Of a stretch of 64,000 nt of DNA, positions 34,790 through 46,831 are shown one piece after another. A program made the translations under genes and the position numbers. The stretch is from contig JASFXZ010000040.1 of NCBI GenBank assembly GCA_032209605.1, forward strand, positions 1,426,001 to 1,490,000. The letters run 5' to 3'. The notes beneath the pieces are model-generated. The model was not told where the DNA came from. It worked only from the letters and a program-made list of their open reading frames with translations, and ran no database searches. Source of the stretch: Mactromeris polynyma. Its lineage: Eukaryota > Mollusca > Bivalvia > Venerida > Mactridae. The first letter of the stretch is position 1. Each line of letters opens with the position of its first letter.

Positions 34790-36060
34790 ACCGCACAATA
34801 TTTATTGTTCAATATTACATCAGCCGCTTAATCCAAGTGGACGTAGCCAATGACGGTATTGTGGACGCACAACATGGTTTTAGGAAAGGTCATAGCACTA
34901 TTGATAATGAGTCGTCTGTTACAAACATACATGAAACAATGAGCAATTCAGAATTACAAGCATTGTCTGCTATTATAAATTTTAGAATGACTTATAATTT
35001 TATTTATAGAAATGTTCTATGGACTAAATAATCTAAAATGTGTATTAAAGGAAATATGTATGAAGCGTAGCGGTCTCCTCATGTGTAGACTGAATGGATA
35101 TCATACTGAGTGGTTTGATGTTAACTCTAGTCTTCGCGAGGGTTGTTCTCTTTCACCTTAGCTTTTTAATATGTACATAAACGATATAGCTGCTAAAGTA
35201 AAAGCTGCCGGTAGGGGTGTTGATTTATAAAAGTTTTATTTTGTTGTATGCTGATTATGTTGTAATAATTGCAAAAAATAAAAATGATCCACAATGTCGA
35301 CTCAATGTACTGACTAAATGGTGCAATGATTAGTCAATGTTTGTTAATGCTCAAAAGGTAATCTTGGTTATTTCCTTACGCAGTATATTGGAAGATCGGC
35401 ATAATGTATATATTTTCATGTGGATAACAGCAATTAAACTTGAATATTCAGTATACTTACCTTGGCATTTTACTTGATGAATATCTAAATTTTAATAAGA
35501 CTGCCAAATGTGTTGCGCAAAGTGCAAAGATGGCTTTAGGATTACTACTTGCTATTTATATCTGAATTATTTGGGTCTTTGCAATCTAAAGTTTTTGTTT
35601 AATAATATGACTCCGTTGTGTGGCACGTTATCGCGTATGGCGTTTATATATGCGGCAATAAGTCATACTCCTATATCAATGCTGACCAAAACAGGGCAAT
35701 GCGCTAATATTACTTGGGCGTGGTAAGCACACACCCAACACAGCCCTATATGGCGATATGGCTTGTTACCCGCCGCATATTGAATAATAGACAAATGACT
35801 TTCGGATTGTTTCAACAAAATGTTCATTCAGAAATTCATTTGTCTATTTTGTCCTATAAGGCATAGATCAGCGCTAGCCAATTCCAGATACGTAGTAACC
35901 ATAGTTCGGTCTCGTATTCATCTCAAACCTTGAAACACGAAATAGTTCCCCTTCATCAAAGGTTCTTTTTATTCATTTCGATTAAATGCCTCGTTCATTT
36001 TTTATGTTATAGACAAATCGTTTCAGTATCAATGCTAAAAACTTCAACAGATGCTTTTGT
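34790..36060 (+). mobile_element. LINE reverse-transcriptase fragment, 3' side of the MULE insertion
   Basis: Readable across stops: DGIVDAQHGFRKGHSTID, then FIYRNVLWT, NGYHTEWFDVNSSLREGCSL, the catalytic box as LLYADYVVIIA (the usual YADD here is YADY), LNVLTKWCND and TYLGILLDEYLNFNKTAKC. Multiple frameshifts and stops mean it is inactive. Later parts recur at 61,690-62,250. Confidence 0.8.
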
Positions 36061-36604
36061 ATACGTAAAAATTAAGTGTAAATAAAATCATCACGCCTGT
36101 GTCATTGTGGTGAAGGTGACTGGTGAAGCCAGTATGATCTTATTAAAACAGACACACAAGTTGTTGTTGAAAAAGGATTTCTTTCCCCCTTCCCAAAAAT
36201 CAGCAGCTCTCTATAGCAGTGAATACATCATTGCCTTCACTGCTATATTATTTATATTTCTGAGAGCTTCAGGTTCTCAAGTGAATGAGCTTGCTTTAAG
36301 ATTGTTTTCTTACTATGTAATATCTGTGCCATTACGCTTACTTTTACTTGATATAAATATGGTCACTTCTAACTCAGTTATTGAGTGGCATGCTTTGAAC
36401 TGAGAATTGCCTTCTGATGTCATCCACTAAAACTTGAAACTTATCTAAGTGATTAGAAATGACATCAGACTAATGTATTAGTGTATCATGTTACATGATA
36501 TATACTGGTGCATTGCACTGTTAATATGTACATAATATCTGCAAAATATATTGTTTTGCAATCTGTGTTGAAAAATAAGATATGTTCTTTTCTGTTAGCT
36601 AGTA
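36061..36604. other. Spacer, no gene seen
   Basis: A 98-codon frame at 36107-36403 has no recognisable features. The end (ATGATATATACTGGTGCATTGC) recurs at 62,346 in front of copy III of the transposon, so this spacer is part of the duplicated block. Confidence 0.45.
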
Positions 36605-37499
36605 CACTGGAACCCCTTTAAACCGACAACTCGTCTGGTCACAACTTTTTTACTACATTAATCACCCCTTTAATCCGGAAACACTTTTATTCAGGAAACC
36701 GGACAAGAAGTTTGGCTCAAAATAGATTTTTACATTATAAATCACCCCTTCAAATTGTACAAGAATAAAGTCTCAATTTTGACTATCACGTCTTGCGCAA
36801 GATTTTGATCCAAGGCACGATGTGTATCAGAAGAAATGATTTTCAATGCATATTCGACTCAACATTAGGAATCGTACATTTAAATACACATTAAATCAAT
36901 ATTGTTTTTCACAGTAAAATGAATATTCCCACCTAATTAGTGTTTGGCTTGAGCATCTGTCTATCATGATTGATCTTAATAGCTTATCAACAAACTGATT
37001 GATGGTACTTGATTATTGAAGGGTTTATAGACAGGTTTTCACAGGTTCTTTGTTTAATGTATGACCCCTCTCCTCTGGATTTTGACAATGGAATATTTGC
37101 GTTTATTTATCGTCGCCACCGGTTTCCATGTGGGCGACGCCTCCGGAAGAATGTTAGTAAAATAAGATTTTTGGAGGATAGTGCATGATACAGGAGATGC
37201 CCAAGTTCCAGAAGCACCCCTGGTTCTTTTACGTGTTCGATGTAAAGCATCATACACGGGACCTCGGTTTTTAAAGTCTCGTCCGAAAGACCACTCCATT
37301 ATTATAAATCATTTTGGTAATTGATATTGCAAACTTTAAAATTGTATTTTATTTTGAAATTATATCTTAAAGACAAACGGACAGATCACAGCATTTTCTA
37401 GTAATGTAAAACAACTATGACACAAACTAGAACAGCCCCACTCATCCTGTAACATTACTGCTGCTGCTACAAATCAATACAGCACTAAACAAAATATAG
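36605..37499. mobile_element. Non-autonomous DNA transposon, copy II
   Basis: The left end TA|CACTGGAACCCCTTTAAACC is intact. From 36,890 on it is almost identical to window positions 10-610. The right ~300 bases, including the terminus, are deleted: ...ACAAAATATAGG joins TTTTGGGATTTTTAGC. It carries the same 81-codon minus frame (37054-37299) with one residue changed. Confidence 0.7.
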
Positions 37500-39290
37500 G
37501 ATATGTTTTGGGATTTTTAGCAAGTTTGGTGGGTTGGTATGGTGGCAGCAAACAACATTTTTTATATTTTGGCTCTATGAAACCATATAATGGTGGTAAT
37601 ATAACAGTAAAGACGAAGTATAAAGAATGGCATTAATGTATTGAGTCAACATATTTGAAGAATACAAGATAATCAGGACAAGTGTATCAATCACGGATTA
37701 TTCTCAATTGAAACATTTCTATCCCGTTATAGACAAATAAGTATTTCTAAGGCATTTGGCACAAGTTATTAAGTTATAACACTGATATTTTAGGAATGTT
37801 AGCGGTTAACCAATTAACTGTTTGAACTTCAGATTGACTGCTTAGTCAACATGAACTCAGATGGAGCATGTAAATGACTAAACTATAGGACCAATATACT
37901 GGTTACAATGTTACTTGTATATTATATGTGACATTAAATTAACTACATGTTTGCATGTTTGCAACAGCTGACATATTTGCATAATTGACAAATGTTTTGA
38001 ACCTTCAGAGTTATGCTTAAGAGTGTCATTTATGGTTTCGAAAAGTCCACGTGTTTTCTGAACAAAATACACATCTGCGTGCAGTTCTTTCCTATGTATA
38101 AATCTACAAACTAAAAGGTTTGGGTTTGATTTAAATGTACAATAACATACCTGACTAAGAAATTGAACTAACTATAAAACATTTGTGTGTTCATTTCTTT
38201 TTACGTGTAAATACATTTTTTGTATTCTCGTTCGATTAACGGTTTGATAGAATTTTCGGTTAATCAGGTTTGCAAAATTAACCAATATTCAAATCCCTAC
38301 ATAGTTTTAATAAATGCATGAACAATGATCTTTTTCTTGAAATGTGGTATACATGCAAAACATTCACCTGACAGAATACAAGCTTGTTTTTAGAATATGA
38401 TTCACACACATTTATTATAACCAAGCTATAAAAAATTCATTTACCATTGAGTTTTAATAGACAAACATGATTTACCAACAAGTGTCATTCTACACTCTTA
38501 TACAGACAGGGGGACAAACAACATGGCCTTGTTTTCAAATAGTTTACTCCCATTATTTGAGACATTCAGCTTCCTTCACATATTGTCATGTTTTAGTGAA
38601 AAATTGAAAATGGCAAATAACATGATTTGAGCAGGACCAACTGAATTATCTCCCCTGTCAGAAGAAACAAGTAGGGCAATAACAGATACTGTAAGTTAAA
38701 ACCAAGATCTATGTGCATACAAATCTGATGGTTTTGGTATATTGTCAAGAAATAAAACATTAAATTGGCGAAATATCTTGAATAGTGGTGAGAATATAAA
38801 TCAGAGAAATCTTACACATGCACATGTGTACATTTTCATGCACATTATGGACTCCGAATTAAAGGAAGTGACAATACTGTCTTGAAATTGTCTATAGTTG
38901 TGAGTACTACAGGCTACATTTACATAACACAGTGTGTAGTTGAACGAAACGGCAGCATTTGCACATTACTACTTTAATTTTGCATTAAAATGTATTTTGT
39001 TATACTTCTGCAACAGATTATTACTATCGTAATCTCGTAGTCTCTCTTTCAGACTCCAGCAATGTAAGGATATCTCCTTCTCTAACGGGCCCTTTAACAT
39101 TTCTGATTATTGATCTGTTGCTGTCGTCAAGAAATTCAACAAGCACTTACAAACACAGTTCACAAAATTTAAAATTGATTTGAAATGTGATTACATGGTA
39201 AGGAACACATTTACTCGAATGAAGAAATTATTCAAATTCCATCCCAGTCTGCAGTTACCAAACAAGTTTACAACATGCAGCTTGTCATGG
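37500..39290. repeat. Segmental unit with eS28 exon, copy 2
   Basis: Collinear with 8,241-10,190 and 912-970. This is the site that lacks the 7.2-kb segment present at 975-8217. Confidence 0.75.
39024..39146 (-). pseudogene. RPS28: Last exon of 40S ribosomal protein eS28, copy 2
   Basis: The 40-codon minus-strand frame reads [40 protein letters not shown], stop. It is closer to canonical eS28 than copy 1 (it keeps the Arg residues in DDSNRS and VREGD and the ...RLR end). The splice acceptor is damaged: copy 1 has TTTGTAG|GTGCGT, here it is TTTGTAAGTGCTT, so the AG would now fall one base into the codon. Also Arg to Leu at the second residue. No other eS28 exon nearby. Pseudogene exon. Confidence 0.8.
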
Positions 39291-39553
39291 ATTTGTTGTT
39301 TTGGTGCTAAGTAAACATTCTGAGCTATGTGTCAGTAATGTAAACATTCACTCCTTGATCAGTCTACAGAGCCAATAATGCAGAGGTGCTCCGAATGAGA
39401 CTGCATAATAAATAACTCCGTAGTGTGATTAGTAGCCATTATATTGGTGGTTATTTCCGTTTTCAACTTATTTCAGGTGGCAAGAACCTTCAATCGGAGG
39501 CTACAAACAAATAATGTCAATATTCTTATGAAATTTCAAAAAATAAAACCCAC
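39291..39553. other. Spacer without gene
   Basis: The similarity to copy 1 ends near 39,290 (GCTTGTCATGGATT). What follows is unique here and runs as a putative intron up to the Tc1-like exon. Confidence 0.4.
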
Positions 39554-39625
39554 CTGTCGTAAATGAGTTCCGGCCTGTATCATTCCGAGTGCTCGGGCGC
39601 GTTCTTCTTCAGTCATTCTCACCAT
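39554..39625 (-). pseudogene. N-terminal exon of a Tc1-like transposase
   Basis: From ATG at 39625 the minus strand encodes MVRMTEEERARALGMIQAG then THLRQ, ending in CAG|GTGGGT. This is the opening of the helix-turn-helix DNA-binding domain of Tc1-type transposases from molluscs and fish (EEERxRAxGMxQAG). The next helix and the DDE domain are not present downstream, so it is a fragment. Whether the GTGGGT is a real donor or a coincidence at the break is unclear. Confidence 0.5.
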
Positions 39626-40240
39626 GTTTTGTGTTTTTCAAAAAGGATTTTCATCAGCAATGACACAAGTGTACACAAACACGTGCAAATATGTGTCCAT
39701 GCCCCGCACGTGCAAAACGTGCTATAAACGTCAATACGCCTAATACGATAAATTTCATAGCGAGCCGGCTAAAAAAAATCAATAATTCGCTGCATTACCT
39801 GTTCAAATATCGCTATGTGAAATTTTGTGTGAATACATGCATTATTAGAAAAATAATAATACAATATAAACTGACCGATTAGGAATTTTGTTGAGTGTAC
39901 ATGCTGAAACATATTAACTGCTTCCGGCCAAATTCGAACTGCTAACGAATGCACATCTTACGAAAACCCCGTTTTATGCCTCTTGTGTGAAATATGATTG
40001 GTCTGAATTTAAAAAGCCCGCTTCAAGGAAATTTGGACAAAATGAGGGGGGGAGAGTTGCCCACAAAAGACTTTTGTTGTTGTTGTGATTTTAGAAATGC
40101 AAACAAATTGAAATAGTAAAATGTTTTCTTTTTGAAAACTTTTTGAAGACTTTTGTTTTCAACCTTCCCCTACCCCAACAATTGTTTTCTCAATTTGAAG
40201 AAAAAGCGCGTGTTTGGAGGGCGTGTACTCGGTCTAAAAA

Positions 40241-41115
40241 AACTCGAATAACGATGTACGAGATGGCTCGTTATTCGACTCCGGATATGTATTCGCCGCG
40301 GACCCTTTTCGAATGTTGATGTCGGTGCTAGCTCTGGATTCGCTACTAGCTCTGTATTCAAATATTTAAAAAATCGAATAACGATGTACGAGATGGCTCG
40401 TTATTCGACTCCATATATGTATTCGCCGCGACCCTTTTCGAATGTTGATGTCACTGCTAGCTCTGTGTTCACTACTTAGTCATTATTCAAATATTCAAAA
40501 ACTCGAATAAGATGTATTAGCTGGCTCGCTTTTCATCTCCAGATGTATTCGCCGCAGTTAAGTTCGATTGTTGATGTCTGTGCTAGCTCTGGGTTCGCTA
40601 CATGCTCTGTATTCAAGTATTTAGAAAACTCGATTAACAATGTACAAACTGTCTCGCTATTCATCTCCATATATGTATTCAACGCGGTCAAGTTCGAATG
40701 TAGACGTCAGTGCTAGCTCTGGATTCGCTACACGGTATGTATTCACATATGTAGAACACTCGGATAACGATGTACGAGCTGGCTCGTTATTCGACTCCAG
40801 ATATGTATTCGCCACTTCACTGTTCGGATGTTGGTGTCAGTGCTAGCTCTGGGTTCGATACAAGGTATGTATTTAAATATGTAGAAAATTCGAATAACGA
40901 TTTGCAAGCTGGCTCATTATTGGACTCCAGATATGTATTCGCCACGGTAATGTTCGAATGTTGATGTCTGTGCTAGCTCTGGGTTCGCTACAAGGTCTGT
41001 AGTCAAATATGTAGAAAACTCGAATAACGATGTGCGAGCTGGCTCGTTATTCGACTCCAGATATGTATTCGCCGCGGACCCATTTCGAATGTTAATGCAA
41101 GTGCTATAGCTTGTC
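40241..41115. repeat. 130-bp satellite, seven units
   Basis: Units start with ACTCGAATAACGATGTACGA-like sequence at about 40241, 40371, 40501, 40628, 40758, 40888 and 41018. Landmarks in each are GAGCTGGCTCGTTATTCGAC, ATATGTATTCGCCGCG and GTGCTAGCTCTG. The last unit is cut. Internal divergence is moderate, so it is an old array. Short frames on both strands (60-85 codons) are by-products. Confidence 0.85.
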
Positions 41116-41159
41116 GATGTACGATGCACGATTGCCGCGCTAACTTCACTCACTAAGTG

Positions 41160-41640
41160 GATTGTCACCCTTGAAAATGACTCGAAAATCGATATCGAGT
41201 TTCCAGGTCTACCAGAAAACTATTTTGATCAATAGATTATAATTATCACGGACCTATGTATATAGGTCCCAGGGCCGTAAATTACATGGAGGCATGTAGG
41301 CAGTTGCCTCCTATTGCGGGCTGAAAAAAAAATCATTTTTTGTCTAAAAAGGGTCCAAAATTTTTTTCCAGGGGAGGCAATTTACGGCCCTGCAGGTCCC
41401 TGTAATTATAGGGAAATTATTTTCAAACGAAAATATTTTTGAATGTCTCCTCTTTTATTTAGCGTAAAAATGTTCATTCTAACTAAACATCTGCTTGCTT
41501 CCACTACTTTGATTTTAGAAGTATATAGAGGATATTTGTTGATTACGATGGAAGATCGAATTTTACTACACCAGTGCTCAAAAGAAATATACAAATATTC
41601 TTTTTATTTTATGCCTTTTTAAAGAATTAAACATTATTTT
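41160..41640. repeat. Copy of the LINE-end/U3-start junction
   Basis: CGATATCGAGTTTCCAG, CTACCAGAAAAC and AGGGAAATTATTTTCAAACG repeat 20,690-20,900, so this is a displaced copy of the boundary between the LINE and unit U3. It is interrupted by 41247-41400 (palindrome and MITE). Confidence 0.6.
41271..41391. mobile_element. hAT-like MITE, 121 bp
   Basis: The ends are (C)AGGGCCGTAAATT and AATTTACGGCCCT(G). The flanks TAGGTCC(C) and CAGGTCCC are a near-perfect 7-8-bp duplication. CAGGG termini and an 8-bp TSD are hAT features. The second mirrored phrase inside is GTTGCCTCC/GGGAGGCAA. Confidence 0.65.
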
Positions 41641-42602
41641 AACCAATAACTACTCGAGCGTCTCATTTACTACCCTGTGCGGTGCCTCTCAGTAGCCGTT
41701 TAACACAACATCGATTTTTCATCAACCGCTGACAAAATAGTGCGAACTTTTACCAATTTATTCAACTACACAGCAATGAAAAATCGATAAAACAACAATT
41801 TGATATGAAATATTGTGACAATTTTATCATTTTTTCACATGAAATTATAAATAATATTTTTTTTCGAAATTATTAATCAAAATATGGCGTAGCAATTTTC
41901 ATAGCACATCGATAAATGATCAAAGCCCGACGCCATGTTGGGGATGAAATTGACAACACGTGTAAAAAAGATGGAAATAACTTGTTAAAAGAAGAACATC
42001 GGAATTTAGAGAGTGCTTTAAAACAGTCTTTATTAACGGACGAGTTTTGCACGGTAATATCAGTCACTGTCACTGTCACTGTCACTATCAGAGATGACAA
42101 GAATTCTTTGAATGGTCTTGCAAGAGCGGATTCTTCGCGTGGCGACGCTTTATCAGATTGCCTCATGTTGACCATTTGGGAGAGTCCCATTGACCTGGAT
42201 TCAGTACTGTTTATGTTGAAACTGACGTTTCCGTGAAATGGTTGTTCACGAAGAAGCCTCTTGGGAACCCGCCACATGCCCCACCCGATGTGCTTGCCAT
42301 TGGAGCGGGTGGTAGGACAGACTGTCGCTGCTCAACTGATCCCCCGGATGATGAAAGTATGTTTGAAATTTCTTTTGATTGTCCACTACTAATATGACTG
42401 TAGCTTTTAATGCTGTTAACATTCTTGTGACCAGAAATTTGGATAATTTGATGCGCTGGCACGTTTTCATCATTGAGTTTTTGGATCAGCCTCTTCCTGG
42501 CACTGAAAAAGGGACATATTTAAATTTCTATGAAAGGCCATTCAGATAATTCATTTTGATTTTCTTTAAAAATACTCCATACATCACTTTCTCATCTGAC
42601 AT

Positions 42603-42690
42603 TAGAATGCAGTGATGTAGCTGTAAGCATACTGGACTGGCAATCCAGAGACCAAGGTTTGATTCCCAGCTGTGCCTTGGTTTTCTTTCA
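42603..42690 (+). repeat. tRNA-like SINE head in a Crypton intron
   Basis: GCAGTGATGTAGCTGTAAGC resembles an A box region, then CTGGACTGGCAATCCAG forms an anticodon-like stem (loop CTGGCAA) and GGTTTGATTCC is a B box with one change. The acceptor stem pairs partly (GCA.../...TGCC). More likely a SINE than a gene. A second B box, GGTTCGATTC, occurs at ~42,970. Confidence 0.45.
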
Positions 42691-42702
42691 AACATGAGTT
42701 TA

Positions 42703-42845
42703 CAGTAAAACCTCTCTTAAAAAAACATCTCATTATTAAGATCCCACTTTTCAAGTCCATTTTGACCGTTCCACTCTATCCAACCTCAATATTAAGACCA
42801 GTTTTCAAGGGTCCCATGGGTGGTCTTATTATTGAGGTTTTACTG
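42703..42845. mobile_element. pogo/Tigger-like MITE, 143 bp, perfect termini
   Basis: TA|CAGTAAAACCTC ... GAGGTTTTACTG|TA. The interior repeats the theme (CTCATTATTAAGATC and GGTCTTATTATTGAG). It sits in the last Crypton intron. Confidence 0.8.
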
Positions 42846-44220
42846 TATATCGATATTTTTACCGCTGGCGTTAACTGTTGTGTGGCGAATGTCATAATTC
42901 GCCCAATAATTTGTAGTTAATGCTATTTAGAATAGAATAGAACATACTGGACCAACAATTGAGACACCCAGGTTCGATTCAGACTGAGCCATGACAACAG
43001 TGGTGTTTGTTTGGAAATTCAAAACATGATTTTTTATTTACCGGTAAATACATGTAAGAAAAAATTGATTTTGTCCAGGTTATGTATAGTTGAACATAAT
43101 ATAACTATTTTGATTCACCATTTTTTAGACTATTTGATTTTTGTATGGAACAATAACTACAAAAAATCATTTGAAATCTGAAAATCTATACAAAGGCAAA
43201 TGATCTGACCTATAAGGAGTGATGCGTGGCTGCACAATTCCAGCTTGCTCCTTCATTTCTGTCATTATTTTATAAAGTTTATCTTTATCCTTATCTGGTT
43301 GTGCAGGAATGGCATATGCACGATATTTTACAAGCCTGGCAAGCAAAAAATAACTGTGATAAGTAATATGATTTGTTACTTTGATTTGTTGGCCTGATTA
43401 CTGTTTTCATTATAAGTATTGATTATTACCTTTATTAAAGTCAGCGTTTATGAGAAGTAATGAATAAGTGAATAATAAAACTGTTTTAGTTCACTTATTC
43501 TTCTTTCTAATAGTTTTGACCATTTTTATAAGTTGTAGATTTTATTTATTATTATTTCTTTATATATGGGCTTATTCATTCTTTTCAGTACCTTGTGTCC
43601 CTTGGGTTCGCACCAGTTCGGGTTTTGGTTTGCCGCTCAGTGTTCAGCATGACAAACTCTTCGCCACTTTCGTCGTCCATTCCAAGTTGAATGTCACCCC
43701 AGCAAAGTGTGTGAACCTCCTGGCCTGTTCGCATGCCAAAGTGGACAAGAGACGGAGACTTGAAGAACCTTGAGTGTTTTAGCTTCGTAACATCGCTTTA
43801 GGTGATCACCGGAAAGGACATCGCTGTTTTAGGCTTGTTACCTTCCATCCTTTTTAATTACACTTGAAAGAAACTCACATAAGTAGGTGTTGAGAGCCTG
43901 TGGGGACAGCATTTCAACTTTCATCTGCTCGTGTTTGTGCACGAGGTATTTATTAAACAGTTCAGTGTCATTTTCAGTTTTTTTTCTAGTGTTTTGATTA
44001 ACATTTTCATTCAAGAAGGTTTCTACATTTACAGACCTGAACTGCCGACTTGATGTAGGCTGAGCTGGTGCCTCAAATACTGTTGCTGGTGTTTCTATTA
44101 TTGATGTTTGTTCATTTGATTCTTCATTCAATTTTTCATTTTCATCAAAATATCCACTGATATCGAACATGACACCAAAGATGTCTTCCATTTCATTTTC
44201 ATTTAATTCTTCCATATTAA

Positions 44221-44242
44221 CACGGACCTATATAGGTCCGTG
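44221..44242. repeat. Perfect 22-bp palindrome beside the Crypton start codon
   Basis: CACGGACCTA followed by its exact inverse, five bases upstream (minus strand) of the Crypton ATG. A near copy with four extra bases lies at 41247-41269. Could be an operator-like element or a tiny foldback insertion. Confidence 0.6.
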
Positions 44243-44525
44243 ATATTGATTGTGTTGTAAAATTTTGCAGACGAACAATAAAGTACATGTACGAAAGGGA
44301 GGTAATTTTGTATTTATTCTCATATAATGCAAAGGGAGGCAATTTGATTTAGTTTCTTCACAGTGATTTCCCTTTTGGGGCTACAAGTGGGGTAAAAAGT
44401 AGCTCAAAAATCGAAACAGTGGGAAATATCAAAATGATATTTTCACTGTTTGAAATAGTGAAAATACCATTTTTATTTCACTGATAAATCTCTATAAACC
44501 ACTGGAAAGCATCAAATAACACATT
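44243..44525. other. Short spacer, no gene
   Basis: Contains two GGGAGG[TC]AATTT phrases (44,299 and 44,335). Nothing coding. Confidence 0.4.
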
Positions 44526-45044
44526 TTATTACATATATATAGTAATAAAAGTAAAATTGTCCATTTTCAAAAGTTTAGAAGCTAATAAGTCGTATTTTCC
44601 TTAAAGTGAAAACATTTTAACAGTTCTGTCTGTTTTCTGTCTGGCAGGTCCAAGATGGAAGTTTCACTGAATAACTCTGTAATAGCGCCTGCCATTTCCC
44701 AAACACCAGATTGTTTTGAAGCACATGCATTATCGAGGTAGTTGAGTTTCAAGTGTTAATTTATAAGTCATAAGTTGTAAGTCGAAAGTAAAAACTGTTA
44801 AGTCAAAAACGTCCATTCAACGTGGGAAGGAATATGTATTACACAGTCTAAATGTGTTCAGGATGAAGTTTAAGTGAGTTAAATATTGGCTACTTGATTC
44901 TATATCAAATATGGAGGATGACTATCCTACGTTTGATTTACGCACGAACTTTTTTCGCATATTTCCATATTAATTTCAATCCTGATTTGTTCAAAGACTT
45001 AAACGTGAGAAGAATAAACAAAGCACATGTAGTGTTCTGATTTT

Positions 45045-45260
45045 TCGGCGCAGCCGTACTAACAAGTCTTAACTATTTGCATTGTTGGGTAAACCAATCA
45101 AATCTTACGTTAACCACTAAACCAACTTCTCTTCAACGTTTGTAACCTTGACGCAGATTGGTTAACCTTTCGATACGTTACCTTACCGAAATCCGTTTTG
45201 GATCTGGAGTGACTACCAATCGTAACATCTCGGCAATGTCTCACCTTTAAATTGCGCCGA
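45045..45260 (+). repeat. TCGGCGCA-family repeat, complete ends
   Basis: Begins TCGGCGCAGCCGTACTAAC and ends AAATTGCGCCGA; counterpart of 11604-11818. Confidence 0.65.
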
Positions 45261-46285
45261 CCATCTGTTTTACTAGATATTTCTTGTTTAAAGACTACAT
45301 GAGCCCATTGTTACTAACTTCGTTACTTACGATCGAAGATTGTAAGTGAATACATTCCATTTTCTAAGTACTCGTGAACTACTAATGCTGTTATGATGTC
45401 AGTTGATAATTAAGTTAAATGCACCTACGTGATCCGTATCTGCACAAATGTTGACTGACTGAAAAATTCATTTTCGTAAGGTTACAAAGTTCATAAAAAG
45501 AATGAAACAACAGGTCCACTCTGTAGCTAGTCCAATTCAATTACACATATTGGACTACAAATGACAAATACGATACTCTCTGCTATTGACAGTAGTCCAG
45601 TATAAAAACTACAGGTGAAAAGGATTGACGTCATCGAAGTGTTTAACAAACAATAAGAGACTGCATAATTAAAATGTGTATTTTATCAGGTAATCGAGAC
45701 AAGTCGATAGTTCGGTGAACACAAATTTCATTTTTTGGCTCTGGCATCATTGATAATTACCGAGTTCGATAACTCACGCTACTACAGTTTAGTAGTTTAT
45801 TGGCATATAAGCGTGTTGTTGTCACTTTAAAATAAGGCGGCGTGTATATACGATAAAGAGCATGCATTCGTGTATGCAATAACCATTTCAAACAAAGTAC
45901 ATACAATACAGCTCAACTAATTTTGTGTTGTAAAGTATGAAATAGCGTGTTAGATTAACAATACTATTGCACTTTAGTGTAAGGCCGGCTTAACTGAGTT
46001 ACAAAAATAAGATATATATTATTCAATATTGGCCGGGTGTCGTCTATGGCGACAATGATAGAGCTGAATATGAACGTGTTGTGTAACGTAGATTCGAATT
46101 AATTATATTAAATTTTAGAGAACTCGCTTCATAAAATTTTATTTAAACTGTCGATAAATTCAATACTAATACAAAACTTACATGCTATCCTCTGTTTACA
46201 CTGAAGCCCAAACACTTGTAGATATTTTGTTTTGTATTATGAATAATTGGGAACTACATTGGGATAAATGTGTCATTGATTTGTT

Positions 46286-46545
46286 TCGGTGCAGCGGTAC
46301 TAACATGGTTTTGCTATTTGAATATCAGTGTTGTGTAAACCAATCAAATTTACGTTAACCACTAAGGCAATTTCTCTTCAACCGAACAACGTTTGTAATC
46401 TTCACGCGGATTGGTTAACCTTTCGAAAAAGGGTACGTTACCTTACCTAAATCCACTGAATTTCGGTGCATTTACCGAAATCCATTTCGGATCTGGAGTG
46501 ACCAGCAATAGTAGCATCTCGGTATTGTTTATGTTGCACTAGATC
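46286..46545 (+). repeat. TCGGCGCA-family repeat, diverged copy
   Basis: Counterpart of 12623-12885; left end TCGGTGCAGC. Confidence 0.55.
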
Positions 46546-46831
46546 TATTACTCTAAAATAAGAATTAAAAATTCAAGAAAAAAACGAATAAATTGCAAAA
46601 AAATGAGGCACATATCTTTTTAATTCATTACTGTCTAACTAACTAAACTTCGAAATGCCGTTTTGAAGGCAAGTCCGAGTTTATTTCAGACGTATACTGT
46701 TCGGATCTTTTGCATTATAGATAAATAACATTTCTCAGACGCTGCGTCAGAGGTTGTTCTAAGTGCATACTGAATTTAACGCAAGTTCCGTACCATGATT
46801 GAACATGTCAGTTTAATATGTCAAGCCCCAT

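Larger units (their letters stand above)
42211..44215 (-). pseudogene. Crypton-type tyrosine recombinase (KIAA1958-like), four exons, centre missing
   Basis: Exons (minus): 44215-43842 starts MEELNENEMEDIFGVMF, then a SAM-like N-terminal core with FRSVNVETFLNE, ELFNKYL and LNTYLCEFL. ~43795-43592 has HFGMRTGQEVHTLCWGDI, holding the first catalytic Arg, then TERQTKTRTGANPRD. 43335-43210 has LVKYRAYAIPAQPDKDKDKL to GIVQPRITPY. 42502-42211 has SARKRLIQKLNDENVPAHQI, then QISGHKNVNSIKSYSHIS with the second Arg, His and nucleophilic Tyr. Phases at 43592/43335 and 43210/42502 agree exactly. The usual HSARK reads YSARK. About 100 residues between the first two exons are absent: only ~50 bases lie between, too short for the normal core region, so an internal deletion is likely. 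Downstream, a second minus frame (to 41873) encodes PFHGNVSFNIN, like the family C-terminus, suggesting a late frameshift. Cryptons integrate by Tyr recombination. Confidence 0.8.

Noticed and set aside
36107..36403. 98-codon ORF between LINE and transposon copy II
   Set aside because: No motif, no splice context, composition like the spacer.
40241..41115. CRISPR-like array
   Set aside because: The whole 130-bp unit repeats without unique spacers, in a eukaryotic genome.
41873..42277. Separate 134-codon minus-strand gene
   Set aside because: Its start overlaps the Crypton end and PFHGNVSFNIN looks like the Crypton C-terminus after a frameshift; the rest includes a short CACTGT microsatellite.
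42603..42690. Functional tRNA gene
   Set aside because: Cloverleaf incomplete, B box altered, and similar heads lie nearby; a SINE fits better.
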